Position numbers and translations under genes: made by a program
DNA from: an uncultured beta proteobacterium
GTDB taxonomy: Bacteria; Pseudomonadota; Gammaproteobacteria; Burkholderiales; Burkholderiaceae_C
Length of the DNA stretch: 64,000 nucleotides
Assembly: GCA_903844215.1 (NCBI GenBank)
Contig: CAIMSP010000140.1
Span: 1 to 64,000, forward strand
Direction: 5' to 3'
Shown here: positions 7,828 through 17,634 of the stretch, one piece after another
How the letters are laid out: every line of letters begins with the position of its first letter
How positions within the stretch are numbered: position 1 is the first letter of the stretch
The notes under the pieces: model-generated
The model's database searches: none
What the model was told of the DNA's origin: nothing
The model's input: the letters and a program-made list of their open reading frames with translations, nothing else

Positions 7828-9380
7828 ATGGTCCGATCTACCCAACTCCTGCATCCCGCGCGCCAACCCGTTGCGGCCCGAGCGGCCGCCACCGTGCTGC
7901 TGTTGCGCGACTCCAGCGCGGGCGTCGAAGTGCTGATGACGCGCCGTTCCATGAGCGCCAGCTTTGCGCCGGGCGCCTACGTCTTCCCCGGCGGCGCTGT
8001 GGACGCGGCCGACGCGGCCAGCCACGGCCAGGCCAGACGCCGCGAGCGGCAGAGCGACACCCACCTGACCGAGGCGATTGCCGCGATTCGCGAGAGCTTT
8101 GAAGAGCTCGGCGTGCTGCTGGCACGGCGCAGCGATGGCGCCCACGCCGACCAGCGCGACATCGCCGCGCTGGACCGTGGCGCCCCCTTCGCGCTGCAGT
8201 GCGCGGCCATGGGCCTGACGCTGGCGGCGGACGAGGTCTTCATGCTGGCGCGCTGGATCACCGACCGCGACCTGCCGCGCCGCTTTGACGTTCCCTTTCT
8301 GGTGGCGCGCATGCCTGCGGGTCAAACGCCGGTGGCCGACGAGTCCGAGCAGTTCGAGCCGGTGTGGATCCGCCCGGTGGACGCGCTGGCGCGCCACAGC
8401 GCGGGCGGCTTCTGCATCATCTTTCCCACCATCCGCACGCTGCAAAGGCTGCTCGACTATTCATCTTTCCCACCATCCGCACGCTGCAAAGGCTGCTCGA
8501 CTATGCAAGCGTGCAGGCGCTGCTTCACGCCTGCGCCGCCACCGAGCAACCGTTGTGGACCAGTTGCCCGCGCGCGGGCCTGTTGGCCGGTCGCGAAGCA
8601 CGCTACATGGAGCACGAACTCCCCTATGGCGAGCTGGCGCTGGTGTGTCCGCAGGGCCAGATCGAGCATGCGCTGGACTGGCAATGTGAGCGCCCCGTGG
8701 CGCTGCTGAAAAACCTGCTGCGCCTGACCGCGCCCAACCCCGGCGCCATGACCGGCCCGGGCACCAACAGCTACCTGGTCGGCGACGCGGACACGGGTTA
8801 CGCGGTGATCGACCCCGGCCCCGCCGACCCGCAGCATCTGGAAAAGCTGTGGCGCGCCGCAGCCGGCGACATCCGCATGATCGTGTGCACGCACTCGCAT
8901 CCGGATCACTCTCCAGGGGCCGCGCCGCTGCAGGCGATGTGCCACCCCCGACCGCCGATCCTGGGACTGCCCTCGGCGCCAAGCGCACGCAGCCACAGCC
9001 AATTCGTCCCGGACCGCGCCCTGCAGGAGGGCGAGCGCCTCTGCCTGGCGGGAACCGGCGCCGATGCGAGGCACACCCTGCAGGTCATGCACACGCCGGG
9101 CCACGCCGCCAACCACCTGTGCCTGCTGCTGCTGGAGGACGGATTGCTGTTCAGCGGCGACCACATCCTCAGCGCCAGCACCACCGTGATCGATCCGCCG
9201 GACGGTGACATGACGGCGTATCTTGCGTCTCTGGACCGCCTGAGTGCCGCCTGCAGCGAGCACCGGATCGGGTTCATTTTGCCGGCGCACGGCCACGTCA
9301 TCGGTGGTTTTGCCGACGAGGCGACGGACGGACGCGCGCGCTCCGCGTCGATCAGGCGGCGGCGCTCAAGATGGCGTTGA
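7828..9380 (+). pseudogene. NUDIX plus metallo-beta-lactamase-fold hydrolase, frameshifted
   Basis: An N-terminal NUDIX-like half (PGAYVFPGGAVD with a nearby AIAAIRESFEELGVLL box) runs in one frame to about 8460. The MBL half, with the metal motif THSHPDHSPG and later LLFSGDHIL and LPAHGHVIGG, continues in another frame. The shift is caused exactly by a 44-bp tandem duplication at 8417-8504; removing one copy restores a single reading frame (GGFCIIFPTIRTLQRLLDYA then SVQALLHAC). The 3' end also looks wrong: after GHVIGG the frame turns into an Arg-rich tail that overlaps the end of the icd gene, where the family usually has a further helical domain. Without an assembly check, a sequencing artefact remains possible. 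Confidence 0.8.
8417..8504. repeat. exact 44-bp tandem duplication
   Basis: Two adjacent identical 44-base copies, 8417-8460 and 8461-8504, starting TCATCTTTCC and ending CTCGACTAT. The bases flanking the copies differ, so the unit is exactly 44 bp. Because 44 is not a multiple of three it shifts the frame of the NUDIX/MBL gene. The identity of the copies suggests a recent slippage event or an assembly error. Confidence 0.97.
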
Positions 9381-11586
9381 ACGTGGCGCTGGGGCGCATC
9401 ACGGCCGTCACCTTGCTCTTGTCCGCGAGGAAGTAGCCGCCAATGTCGGCCGGCTTGCCCTGCACCGCCTTGAACTCGGAAATGATTTTTTCCTCGTTCT
9501 CGGACAGCGCCTTGGCCAGAGGGGCGAACTTCGCCTGCAGTTCCGGGTCCTGCGTCTGCGCGGCCAGTTCCTGGGCCCAGTACTTCGCCAGGTAAAACTG
9601 GCTGCCACGGTTGTCCAACTGGCCGGTCTTGGGCGAGGGGCCCTTGTCGTTGTCCAGCAGTTGGCCGGTGGCGGCGTCCAGCGTCTTGGCCAGGATCTTG
9701 GCCTTTTCATTGCCGGTCTTCAGACCCAGGTCTTCCAGACTGACGGCCAGCGCCAGGTATTCACCCAGCGAATCCCAGCGCAGGTGGTTCTCTTCCACCA
9801 ACTGCTGCACATGCTTGGGCGCCGAGCCGCCGGCACCGGTCTCGTACATGCCGCCGCCGGCCATCAAGGGGACGATGGACAGCATCTTGGCGCTGGTGCC
9901 CAGCTCCATGATGGGGAACAGGTCGGTCAGGTAGTCGCGCAAGATGTTGCCCGTGACGGAGATCGTGTCCAGGCCGCGGATCGCGCGCTCCATGGTGTAG
10001 CGGATGGCGCGCACCTGCGACATGATCTGGATGTCCAGACCGCTGGTGTCGTGGTCCTTGAGGTAAACGTGGACCTTCTTGATCAACTCGTTTTCGTGCG
10101 GGCGGTACGGGTCCAGCCAGAACACCGCGGGCATGCCGGAGTTGCGCGCGCGGGTGACGGCCAGCTTGACCCAGTCGCGGATGGCTGCGTCCTTGGCCTG
10201 GCACATGCGCCAGATGTCGCCCTGCTCGACGTTCTGCGTCAACAGCACTTCGCCGCTGGCCAAATCGGTGATGTTGGCCACGCCGTCTTCAGAGATCTCG
10301 AAGGTCTTGTCATGCGAGCCGTACTCTTCGGCCTGCTGGGCCATGAGACCCACGTTGGGCACGGTGCCCATGGTGCGCGGGTCGAAGTTGCCGTTCCACT
10401 TGCAGAAGTTGATCATCTCCTGGTAGATGCGGGCAAAGGTGCTCTCGGGCATGACCGCCTTGACGTCCTTCAAGCGACCGTCCGCGCCCCACATCTTGCC
10501 GCCGTTGCGGATCATCACGGGCATGGAAGCGTCCACGATGATGTCGTTGGGCGAGTGAAAGTTGGTGATGCCCTTGGCCGAGTCCACCATCGCCAGCTCG
10601 GGCCGGTGCTCGTGGCAGGCGTGCAGGTCGGCGATGATTTCCTCGCGCTGCGATTGCGGCAGCTTGGCGATCTTGTCGTACAGGTTGACCATGCCGTTGT
10701 TCACGTTCACGCCCAGTTCGTCGAACAGCTTGGCATGCTTCTCGAACGCGTCCTTGTAGAAGATGCGCACGCAGTGACCGAAGACGATCGGGTGCGACAC
10801 CTTCATCATCGTGGCCTTGACGTGCAGCGAGAACATCACGCCGGTCTTGTGCGCGTCTTCGATCTCTTTCTCATAGAACTCCAGCAAGGCCTTCTTGCTC
10901 ATGAACATGCTGTCGATGATCTCGCCATCCTTGAGCGACACCTTGGGCTTGAGCACCAGCGTCTTGCCGCTCTTGGTGATGAGCTCCATCTTCACGTCGC
11001 GCGCATGGTCCAGCGTCAGCGACTTCTCGCCGTGGTAGAAATCGCCATGGTGCATGTGCGACACATGGCTGCGCGATGCCTGGCTCCAATCGGCCATCGA
11101 GTGCGGGTGCTTGCGGGCAAAATTCTTCACCGCCATGGGCGCGCGGCGGTCCGAGTTGCCTTCGCGCAGCACCGGGTTCACCGCGCTGCCGATGCACCTG
11201 GCGTAGCGGCCGCGAATGCCCTTCTCGGCGTCGGTCTTGGGATCTTCCGGATAGTCAGGGACGGCAAAGCCCTTGGACTGCAGTTCCTTGATGCACGAGA
11301 TCAGCTGCCCCACGGAGGCGCTGATGTTGGGCAATTTGATGATGTTGGTCTCGGGCAGCAGCGTCAGGCGTCCGAGCTCGGCCAGGTTGTCCGGGACCTT
11401 TTGCGCCTCGGTCAGAAATTCGGGAAACTCCGCCAGCACCCGGGCCGCGACCGAGATGTCGGACTCCGCCACCTCGACCCCAGCGGGCGCGGCAAACGTG
11501 CGGATCACCGGCAGAAAGGCGCAAGTCGCCAGGAAAGGCGCTTCGTCGGTCAGGGTGTAAATGATTTTTGAAGGTTCTTTAGCCAT
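9352..11586 (-). CDS. icd: monomeric NADP-dependent isocitrate dehydrogenase
   Basis: TCA-cycle enzyme converting isocitrate to 2-oxoglutarate, CO2 and NADPH. The 744-residue length and sequence (start [66 protein letters not shown]) identify the monomeric IDH-II family, unrelated in length to the homodimeric enzyme. The start codon at 11586 follows a purine-rich leader. A sigma-70-like promoter and a perfect FNR-type dyad lie upstream, suggesting oxygen-responsive expression. Its 3' end overlaps the broken NUDIX/MBL gene by 29 bp. In this setting it would oxidise acetyl-CoA derived from aromatics. Confidence 0.96.
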   Translation of the reverse strand: MAKEPSKIIYTLTDEAPFLATCAFLPVIRTFAAPAGVEVAESDISVAARVLAEFPEFLTEAQKVPDNLAELGRLTLLPETNIIKLPNISASVGQLISCIKELQSKGFAVPDYPEDPKTDAEKGIRGRYARCIGSAVNPVLREGNSDRRAPMAVKNFARKHPHSMADWSQASRSHVSHMHHGDFYHGEKSLTLDHARDVKMELITKSGKTLVLKPKVSLKDGEIIDSMFMSKKALLEFYEKEIEDAHKTGVMFSLHVKATMMKVSHPIVFGHCVRIFYKDAFEKHAKLFDELGVNVNNGMVNLYDKIAKLPQSQREEIIADLHACHEHRPELAMVDSAKGITNFHSPNDIIVDASMPVMIRNGGKMWGADGRLKDVKAVMPESTFARIYQEMINFCKWNGNFDPRTMGTVPNVGLMAQQAEEYGSHDKTFEISEDGVANITDLASGEVLLTQNVEQGDIWRMCQAKDAAIRDWVKLAVTRARNSGMPAVFWLDPYRPHENELIKKVHVYLKDHDTSGLDIQIMSQVRAIRYTMERAIRGLDTISVTGNILRDYLTDLFPIMELGTSAKMLSIVPLMAGGGMYETGAGGSAPKHVQQLVEENHLRWDSLGEYLALAVSLEDLGLKTGNEKAKILAKTLDAATGQLLDNDKGPSPKTGQLDNRGSQFYLAKYWAQELAAQTQDPELQAKFAPLAKALSENEEKIISEFKAVQGKPADIGGYFLADKSKVTAVMRPSATFNAILSAAA

Positions 11587-11627
11587 GGCGTGAGTCTCTC
11601 TTTTAGGATAAGTTGGCAACGCATGAC

Positions 11628-11656
11628 TGTATGCGAAAGCGCTGACGCCGGTCCAA
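11628..11656 (-). promoter_or_regulatory. predicted sigma-70 promoter of icd
   Basis: On the minus strand TTGGAC (11656-11651) is separated by 17 bases from CATACA (11633-11628). The predicted start of transcription is near 11621, giving a short leader before ATG 11586. The -10 match is weak, consistent with a need for an activator. Confidence 0.4.
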
Positions 11657-11675
11657 TTTTTGCTTCCCGGGGAGA

Positions 11676-11689
11676 TTGATCGACATCAA
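11676..11689. promoter_or_regulatory. perfect FNR/Anr-type box upstream of icd
   Basis: The 14-base sequence TTGATCGACATCAA matches the FNR consensus TTGAT-N4-ATCAA at all ten specified positions. Its centre lies about 61 bp upstream of the start predicted from the -35/-10 pair, which is the classic class I activator position. The target is inferred: the only gene reading away from this gap is icd, because the pirin gene ends at its other side. Confidence 0.65.
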
Positions 11690-11745
11690 AGAATCGGCGA
11701 TGAGCGCGCCGCCGCTGGCGCGCCGGCCTTGACCCGCGCCCAGGC

Positions 11746-12624
11746 TCAGGCGGTTTCGCCCAGGCGACCATCCCGAAAATCGTTGATCGCCTGAAAAATT
11801 TCCTGCTGCGTGTTCATCACAAAGGGGCCGTACTGGGCGATGGGTTCGTTCAATGGCTTGCCGGCGATCAGCAGCATCTTGGCGTCGGCACTGGCGTGGA
11901 TGACCACGCCGTCGGCCTGGGGCTCGTTTTTTAGGATGGCCATGCGCTGCACCGGCACGGCTTGCCCCGAGATGCTGACCTCACCCCGGTAAACGTACAC
12001 AAAGGCGTTGTGGCCTGAGGGCAGCGGCTGCTCGAAGCGCGCGCCCGAGGGCAGGTGCAGGTCCAGGTACAGCGGCTCGGTGGCGTCCCGCTGCACCGCC
12101 CCTTCGACCCCGTGGCTGGCGCCGGCGATCACGGTCGCCGCAACGCCTTGCGGCGTGACAAATTGGGGCAGTTGCTGGTGGGCGAAGTCGCGGTACCAGG
12201 GCGCGTTCATCTTGTCGCGTTGGGGCAGGTTGAGCCAGAGTTGGAAGCCCTCCATCACGCCCTCTTCCTGCTGTGGAATCTCGGAATGGATCACGCCCCG
12301 GCCGGCCGTCATCCACTGCACGCCACCGTTTTCCAGCAAGCCCTCGTGGCCGGCGCTGTCCAGGTGGCGCATGCGTCCGGCGATCATGTAGGTCACGGTC
12401 TCGAAGCCGCGGTGCGGATGGTCCGGAAAACCGGCGATGTAGTCGTCCGGGTTGTCGCTGCCAAAGGCGTCGAGCATCAGGAACGGGTCCAGCCGACGCT
12501 GCAGGTCCTGCGTCAGCACCCGGGTCAGCTTGACGCCGGCGCCGTCCGAAGTGGCCTGCCCGGCAACCAGGCGCTCGACGCTGCGGGACAGGGCGACGGG
12601 CGTGGTCTCAAGGCTTGGGTTCAT
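11746..12624 (-). CDS. pirin family bicupin protein
   Basis: Pirin-like protein of 292 aa with two cupin halves. The first carries the metal-ligand motifs HPHRGFETVTYM and GRGVIHSEIP typical of pirins with quercetinase-like folds. The start at 12624 is preferred over an in-frame ATG ten codons upstream because the latter has no ribosome binding site, although that of 12624 is also only purine-rich. It lies just downstream of a DoxX gene with a LysR gene beyond, a common trio in Burkholderiales and probably controlled by that regulator. The biochemical substrate is not known. Confidence 0.9.
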   Translation of the reverse strand: MNPSLETTPVALSRSVERLVAGQATSDGAGVKLTRVLTQDLQRRLDPFLMLDAFGSDNPDDYIAGFPDHPHRGFETVTYMIAGRMRHLDSAGHEGLLENGGVQWMTAGRGVIHSEIPQQEEGVMEGFQLWLNLPQRDKMNAPWYRDFAHQQLPQFVTPQGVAATVIAGASHGVEGAVQRDATEPLYLDLHLPSGARFEQPLPSGHNAFVYVYRGEVSISGQAVPVQRMAILKNEPQADGVVIHASADAKMLLIAGKPLNEPIAQYGPFVMNTQQEIFQAINDFRDGRLGETA

Positions 12625-12729
12625 GGGGTCGGCTTTCTTTGGATTGGCGTGCATGCTGCGCACGATAGCGCATGGATGAGGATGCGAGCAGCGTGCGCAG
12701 CATGAGACGCCTTGCAGACTTCAAGCAAT

Positions 12730-13137
12730 TCAGTCGCGGCGTGCGTCCAGGCTCCAGGCGCCAGCGCCGTTGGCTGCGAGCGCCAGCAGGCCGCCGACGA
12801 TGGCGATGTTCTTGAAGAACAGCAGTTGCGTGACGAAGGCCTGCGCCGCCGGAGCCGCCCAGTAGGCGTGGAAGAAGTAGCTCGCGACCAGCGTGAAGGC
12901 GGCCAGCGCCAGGGCGGCGGCGCGGGTACCGAAACCGGCCAGCAGCGCCAGGCTACCCAGGACCTCCACCGCCAGCGCGAGCGCCGCGCCCAGGGTTGGC
13001 AAGGGCAGGCCGACGGAGGCGATGTAGCCCACGGTGCCGGCGAAGCCGGTGAGTTTGCTGATGCCGGCGGGCAGGAACATGGCAGCGAAGAGGACGCGGG
13101 CCGCCAGGCTGAGGCTGTTCTGAAGTGACTTGGACAT
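12730..13137 (-). CDS. DoxX family membrane protein
   Basis: Small integral membrane protein, 135 aa, with four hydrophobic helices and the DoxX-type opening LSLAARVLFAAMFLPAGISKL. The family includes a subunit of thiosulfate:quinone oxidoreductase, but most members, including those beside pirin and LysR genes, have no defined reaction. It is divergent from the LysR gene at 13241 and lies upstream of the pirin gene on the same strand. Confidence 0.85.
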   Translation of the reverse strand: MSKSLQNSLSLAARVLFAAMFLPAGISKLTGFAGTVGYIASVGLPLPTLGAALALAVEVLGSLALLAGFGTRAAALALAAFTLVASYFFHAYWAAPAAQAFVTQLLFFKNIAIVGGLLALAANGAGAWSLDARRD

Positions 13138-13240
13138 GGGGATTTCCTTAGAAGAAGTGTGGAAGAAAAGCAGAAGGTCCGACTTTATTCAACATCAATC
13201 AGCTTGAGAATCCCTGAATCTGGATAAGATTGTTCTATAT

Positions 13241-14200
13241 ATGGACCAATCTACCAGCACGCTTCGTGTCGACCCCAACGATCTGCTGATCTTTGCCCGC
13301 GTTGCCGAAGCGGGGAGTTTCAGCCGCGCCGCCGAACGCCTGGGTCTGCCCAAGTCCACCGTGTCGCGCCGCTTGGCGGCGCTGGAGCAGCAGCTCGGCG
13401 AGAAGCTGCTGTTGCGCACGACGCGGCGCCAAACGCTGACCGAATTCGGGCTGCAACTGCTCGAGCATGCGCGCCAGGTTGCCACCGAGGTGCAGGCCGT
13501 GGCGGCGCTGAGCGAGCGCCGCCAGGCCACGCCCAGCGGCAGGCTGCGCGTCTCCATGCCCAGCGATTTCGCCAACCTGCTGTTGGTCGACTCGCTGGCG
13601 GCCTTCATCGCCATGTACCCGGCCATCCAGCTGGACCTGGACTTGTCGCCGCGCCGGGTGGACCTGCTGGGCGAGGGATTCGACGTTGTGGTTCGCCTGG
13701 GACGCCTGCCCAGCGACTCGCTGCTGGTGGCGCGAAGGCTGGCGGATTTCCCGGCGAGCTTGTACGCGGCCCCCAGCTATCTGCAAGAACACGGCGACCC
13801 TCAGACCCCGCAAGACCTGTTGCGCCATGAGGCCGTGCGCTTGCTCCAGGGCAATGGCGAAGCGGCCAGTTGGACCCTGTTCCAGGGCGACAGCCAATGG
13901 CAGGGCGTGCCCCCCGGACGAGCCAGCGCGAATTCACCCGAATTGCTGATCAAACTGGCCTGCGCCGGCGCCGGCATTGCCGCCGTACCCGACTACTTTG
14001 CCGCGACCGAAATCCGCCAGGGCGCGCTGCGCCGGGTGTTGCCGCTGTGGCACCTGCCCGGGCACACGGCCTGGGCGGTCTTTCCAGAGCGCAAGCTCAT
14101 GCCGATCAAGACCCGGGTCTTCCTCGACATGCTGCAAATCGCCCTGGCACAGGTCCCGCCAACGCCGGGCGAAACGCCGCCAAGCAGCGCGCCGGCATAA
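13241..14200 (+). CDS. LysR family transcriptional regulator
   Basis: LysR-type regulator of 319 aa. The N-terminal winged helix contains the helix-turn-helix FARVAEAGSFSRAAERLGLPKSTVSRRL, here split as AGSFSRAAERLG and PKSTVSRRLAALE, and a type-2 periplasmic-binding-like effector domain follows. No convincing ribosome binding site precedes the ATG, and an AT-rich stretch abuts it, so a very short leader is possible. Divergent orientation suggests it controls doxX and pirin. Its 3' end converges with the ABC transporter operon, 27 bp apart. Confidence 0.88.
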   Translation: MDQSTSTLRVDPNDLLIFARVAEAGSFSRAAERLGLPKSTVSRRLAALEQQLGEKLLLRTTRRQTLTEFGLQLLEHARQVATEVQAVAALSERRQATPSGRLRVSMPSDFANLLLVDSLAAFIAMYPAIQLDLDLSPRRVDLLGEGFDVVVRLGRLPSDSLLVARRLADFPASLYAAPSYLQEHGDPQTPQDLLRHEAVRLLQGNGEAASWTLFQGDSQWQGVPPGRASANSPELLIKLACAGAGIAAVPDYFAATEIRQGALRRVLPLWHLPGHTAWAVFPERKLMPIKTRVFLDMLQIALAQVPPTPGETPPSSAPA

Positions 14201-14227
14201 ACCGGTGCGCTCCTTGCCGACCCGGCA

Positions 14228-14974
<747 letters not shown>

Positions 14975-14975
14975 G

Positions 14976-15728
14976 TCACGGCTCCCCCAGGTAGGCCTGG
15001 CGCACCGCGTCGCTGTTGCGCACGAAGTCGGGTGTGCCCGAAGCGATCACGCCGCCGTTGACCATGACCGTGATGCAGTCGGAAATGCGAAACACCGCGT
15101 CCATGTCGTGCTCGACCAGCAGAATCGCGTGGCGACCGCGCAATTCTTCGAGCAGCATGAGCATGCGTTCGGTTTCCTCGGCGCCCATGCCCGCCAGTGG
15201 TTCGTCCAGCAACAGCACCTGGGGATGGGTGGCCAGGCACATGGCGATTTCAAGCTGGCGCTTCTGCCCATGCGACAGCATGCCGGCCTGCAACTCGCAC
15301 AGCTCGGTCAGGCCGGCGCGCTCCACGCTGGTCTGTGCCCGGGCCATGCTGGCCTGGCATTGGCGCGCGTCCTGCCACCAGGCCCAGGGCCTGGGGGTGC
15401 AGGCCTGGGCCGCGAGGCGACAGTTCTCGAACACTGTGAAACTGGGGTAGATGGTGTTGCGCTGATAACTGCGCCCCAGCGCGGCGCGGGCGCGTTGCGG
15501 CTGCGACCAGTTGGTGACGTCCTGGCCCATGAGTTCGACCCGACCACTCGAGGGCGCCAACTCACCCGACAACATGTTGATCAAGGTGGACTTTCCCGCG
15601 CCATTGGTGCCGATGACGGCATGCACCGTGCCGCGCTCCAGCGCCAGCGACACCCGGTCCACGGCGACCAAGCCGCCCCAGCGGCGCGTCAGCTCCTTGG
15701 CCCGCAACAGTACTTCAGTGGGGTTCAC
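14976..15728 (-). CDS. livG: branched-chain-type ABC transporter ATPase LivG (benzoate operon)
   Basis: ATP-binding subunit, 250 aa, with Walker A (VIGTNGAGKSTLINML), signature region (LSHGQKRQLEIAMCL, where the usual SGGQ is SHGQ as in other LivG proteins) and Walker B (VLLLDEPLAGMG). The start is the GTG at 15728, chosen because an AAGGAG site lies just upstream and no ATG fits the domain boundary. It overlaps the end of livM by 14 bp, indicating coupling. Confidence 0.9.
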   Translation of the reverse strand: MNPTEVLLRAKELTRRWGGLVAVDRVSLALERGTVHAVIGTNGAGKSTLINMLSGELAPSSGRVELMGQDVTNWSQPQRARAALGRSYQRNTIYPSFTVFENCRLAAQACTPRPWAWWQDARQCQASMARAQTSVERAGLTELCELQAGMLSHGQKRQLEIAMCLATHPQVLLLDEPLAGMGAEETERMLMLLEELRGRHAILLVEHDMDAVFRISDCITVMVNGGVIASGTPDFVRNSDAVRQAYLGEP

Positions 15729-16725
15729 GAGGAACTCCTTGGCCACGCCCGCCGGGTCCGGGCAGCGCGCGACCGACCATGCGCGCCACCAGTTGCCCGG
15801 GCAATCCGACCAGGCCGCGTGGCAGCAGCGCCACGCTGGCAATGATGGACAGCCCCAGGCCCAGGTGCCAATGCTTGGCAAAGTCACCAAAGACCGCCTC
15901 CGATTTGAAGAACTCCTGCAGCAGGGCAAAGGCAAACGCGCCCAGCAAGGCACCGCGCAAATGCCCCAGCCCGCCCAGGATGATCATGATCAGCACCTCG
16001 CCCGACACGTGCCAGCTCATCAGTTCGGGATTGACAAAACCATCCTTCATGGCAAACAGGAAGCCGGCCAGGCCGGCCAGGCCACCGGAAATCACGAACG
16101 CGGCCAGCTTGTACGGGTAGGTGGAGAAGCCGGTGGCGCGCATGCGCTGCTCGTTCACCCGTATGCCGTCCAGCGCGCGCCCGAAGCGCGAGCGCAGCAG
16201 CAGCGCGAGCAGGCCAAACACGCCGGCCAGGCAGGCCAGCGTGAAGGCATACATCGTCTGTGGCCGCTCCAGATCGAGCAGCGCGCCGAGCACCGGCTTG
16301 TGCGTCAGATAGATGCCATCGGTGCCGCCGCCCAGCGGCGTGTCGTGCACCACGTAGAACGCCATCTGGGAAAACGCCAGGGTCACCATGATGAAGTAAA
16401 CGCCCTTGGTGCGCAGCGACAAGGCGCCCACGAACAGCGCCACCAGCGCGGCGGCCAGCACGCTCACGGGCAGCAGCCAAAGCACCGAGGCCGGCGCGTC
16501 CGGCGGCGACAGCAGCACCGAGGCGTAGGCGCCCACGCCAAAGAACGCGGCCTGACCGAAGCACACCAGGCCGGTGCCGCCCACGAGCAGTTGCAGGCTG
16601 AGCGCGAACACGCCGAAGACCATGATCTTGGTGACGCGGTCGATGCCATAGGGCTCGGCCACCAGGGGAAACAGTGCCAGCGCGGCGAAGGCGCAGAGCG
16701 CGAAGAGGAATTTGCTGCGCTTCAT
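15715..16725 (-). CDS. livM: branched-chain-type ABC transporter permease LivM (benzoate operon)
   Basis: Inner-membrane permease, 336 aa, with about eight to ten hydrophobic helices and the LivM-type segments LVCFGQAAFFGVGAYAS and GGLGHLRGALLGAF. It is the second permease of the importer, located between livH and livG, nine bases after livH. Substrate inference follows the operon: an aromatic acid used by BzdA. Confidence 0.92.
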   Translation of the reverse strand: MKRSKFLFALCAFAALALFPLVAEPYGIDRVTKIMVFGVFALSLQLLVGGTGLVCFGQAAFFGVGAYASVLLSPPDAPASVLWLLPVSVLAAALVALFVGALSLRTKGVYFIMVTLAFSQMAFYVVHDTPLGGGTDGIYLTHKPVLGALLDLERPQTMYAFTLACLAGVFGLLALLLRSRFGRALDGIRVNEQRMRATGFSTYPYKLAAFVISGGLAGLAGFLFAMKDGFVNPELMSWHVSGEVLIMIILGGLGHLRGALLGAFAFALLQEFFKSEAVFGDFAKHWHLGLGLSIIASVALLPRGLVGLPGQLVARMVGRALPGPGGRGQGVPREPH

Positions 16726-16734
16726 GATGGCGCC

Positions 16735-17616
16735 TCAGCCGGCCTTGAACAGGCCGTCGGGTTTCCACAGCAGGATCAGCGCCATCAGCACGTACACCAG
16801 CACGCCCGAGGCCTGAGGCAGCAGCACCTTGCCGAAGGTGTCCACCAGGCCGATCAGCAACGCGGCCAGCAGGGCGCCGCGGATGGAGCCAATGCCGCCA
16901 ATCACCACCACGACAAAACAGATGATGAGCACCGTGTTGCCCATGCCAGGATAGACCGAGGACACGGGCGCGGCGATCATGCCGGCGAACACCGCCAGCG
17001 CCACACCCGCGGCGAAGACGATGCGGTACAGAAACTTGATGTCGATGCCCAGCGACTGCACCATCTCGCGGTTCGTGCTGCCCGCGCGAATCATCATCCC
17101 CAGGCGCGTGCGCGTGAAGACGAAGTACATGGCCAGGGCCAGGGCCAGGCAAACCCCCGACACGAACAGCCGGTACACCGGGTAGGTCATCATGTCACCC
17201 AGGGCGATGCTCCCGGCCAGCATGTCCGGTGGCGCCACGCCGTGCACTTCGTCGCCGACCAGCAGGCTGCGCAACTCCTCGAACACCAGAATCAGGCCAT
17301 AGGTCATGAGCACCTGCTGCAGGTGTTCGCGCTCGTACAAGAAGCTGAAGAACGCCCACTCCAGGGCATAGCCCAGCAGCACCGCCAACACCAGGCCCAC
17401 GGCCAGCGTGGCGAAAAAGCCGCCGCCGAAAGTGGCTCCCATGATCGGCGCCAGGGCAAACGCCATGTAGGCGCCGATCATGTAGAAACTGCCGTGCGCC
17501 AGATTGATCACGCCCATGATGCCGAAGATCAGCGTCAGGCCCGAGGACACGAGGAACAGCAGCAGCCCGTACTGCAAGGCGTTCAGGCACTGAATCAGGA
17601 AAGTGGCGAAGTCCAC
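16735..17616 (-). CDS. livH: branched-chain-type ABC transporter permease LivH (benzoate operon)
   Basis: Inner-membrane permease, 293 aa, with hallmark LTLIFGIMGVINLAHGSFYM near the N-terminus and VVIGGIGSIRGALLAALL near the C-terminus. It follows the solute-binding protein gene by 18 bases and precedes livM, keeping the standard JHMGF order. Confidence 0.93.
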   Translation of the reverse strand: MDFATFLIQCLNALQYGLLLFLVSSGLTLIFGIMGVINLAHGSFYMIGAYMAFALAPIMGATFGGGFFATLAVGLVLAVLLGYALEWAFFSFLYEREHLQQVLMTYGLILVFEELRSLLVGDEVHGVAPPDMLAGSIALGDMMTYPVYRLFVSGVCLALALAMYFVFTRTRLGMMIRAGSTNREMVQSLGIDIKFLYRIVFAAGVALAVFAGMIAAPVSSVYPGMGNTVLIICFVVVVIGGIGSIRGALLAALLIGLVDTFGKVLLPQASGVLVYVLMALILLWKPDGLFKAG

Positions 17617-17634
17617 AGGCGCAGCGCGGAGGCG

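Noticed and set aside
8417-8504. Programmed frameshift in the NUDIX/MBL gene
   Set aside because: An exact 44-bp duplication explains the frame change completely; no slippery signal is needed.
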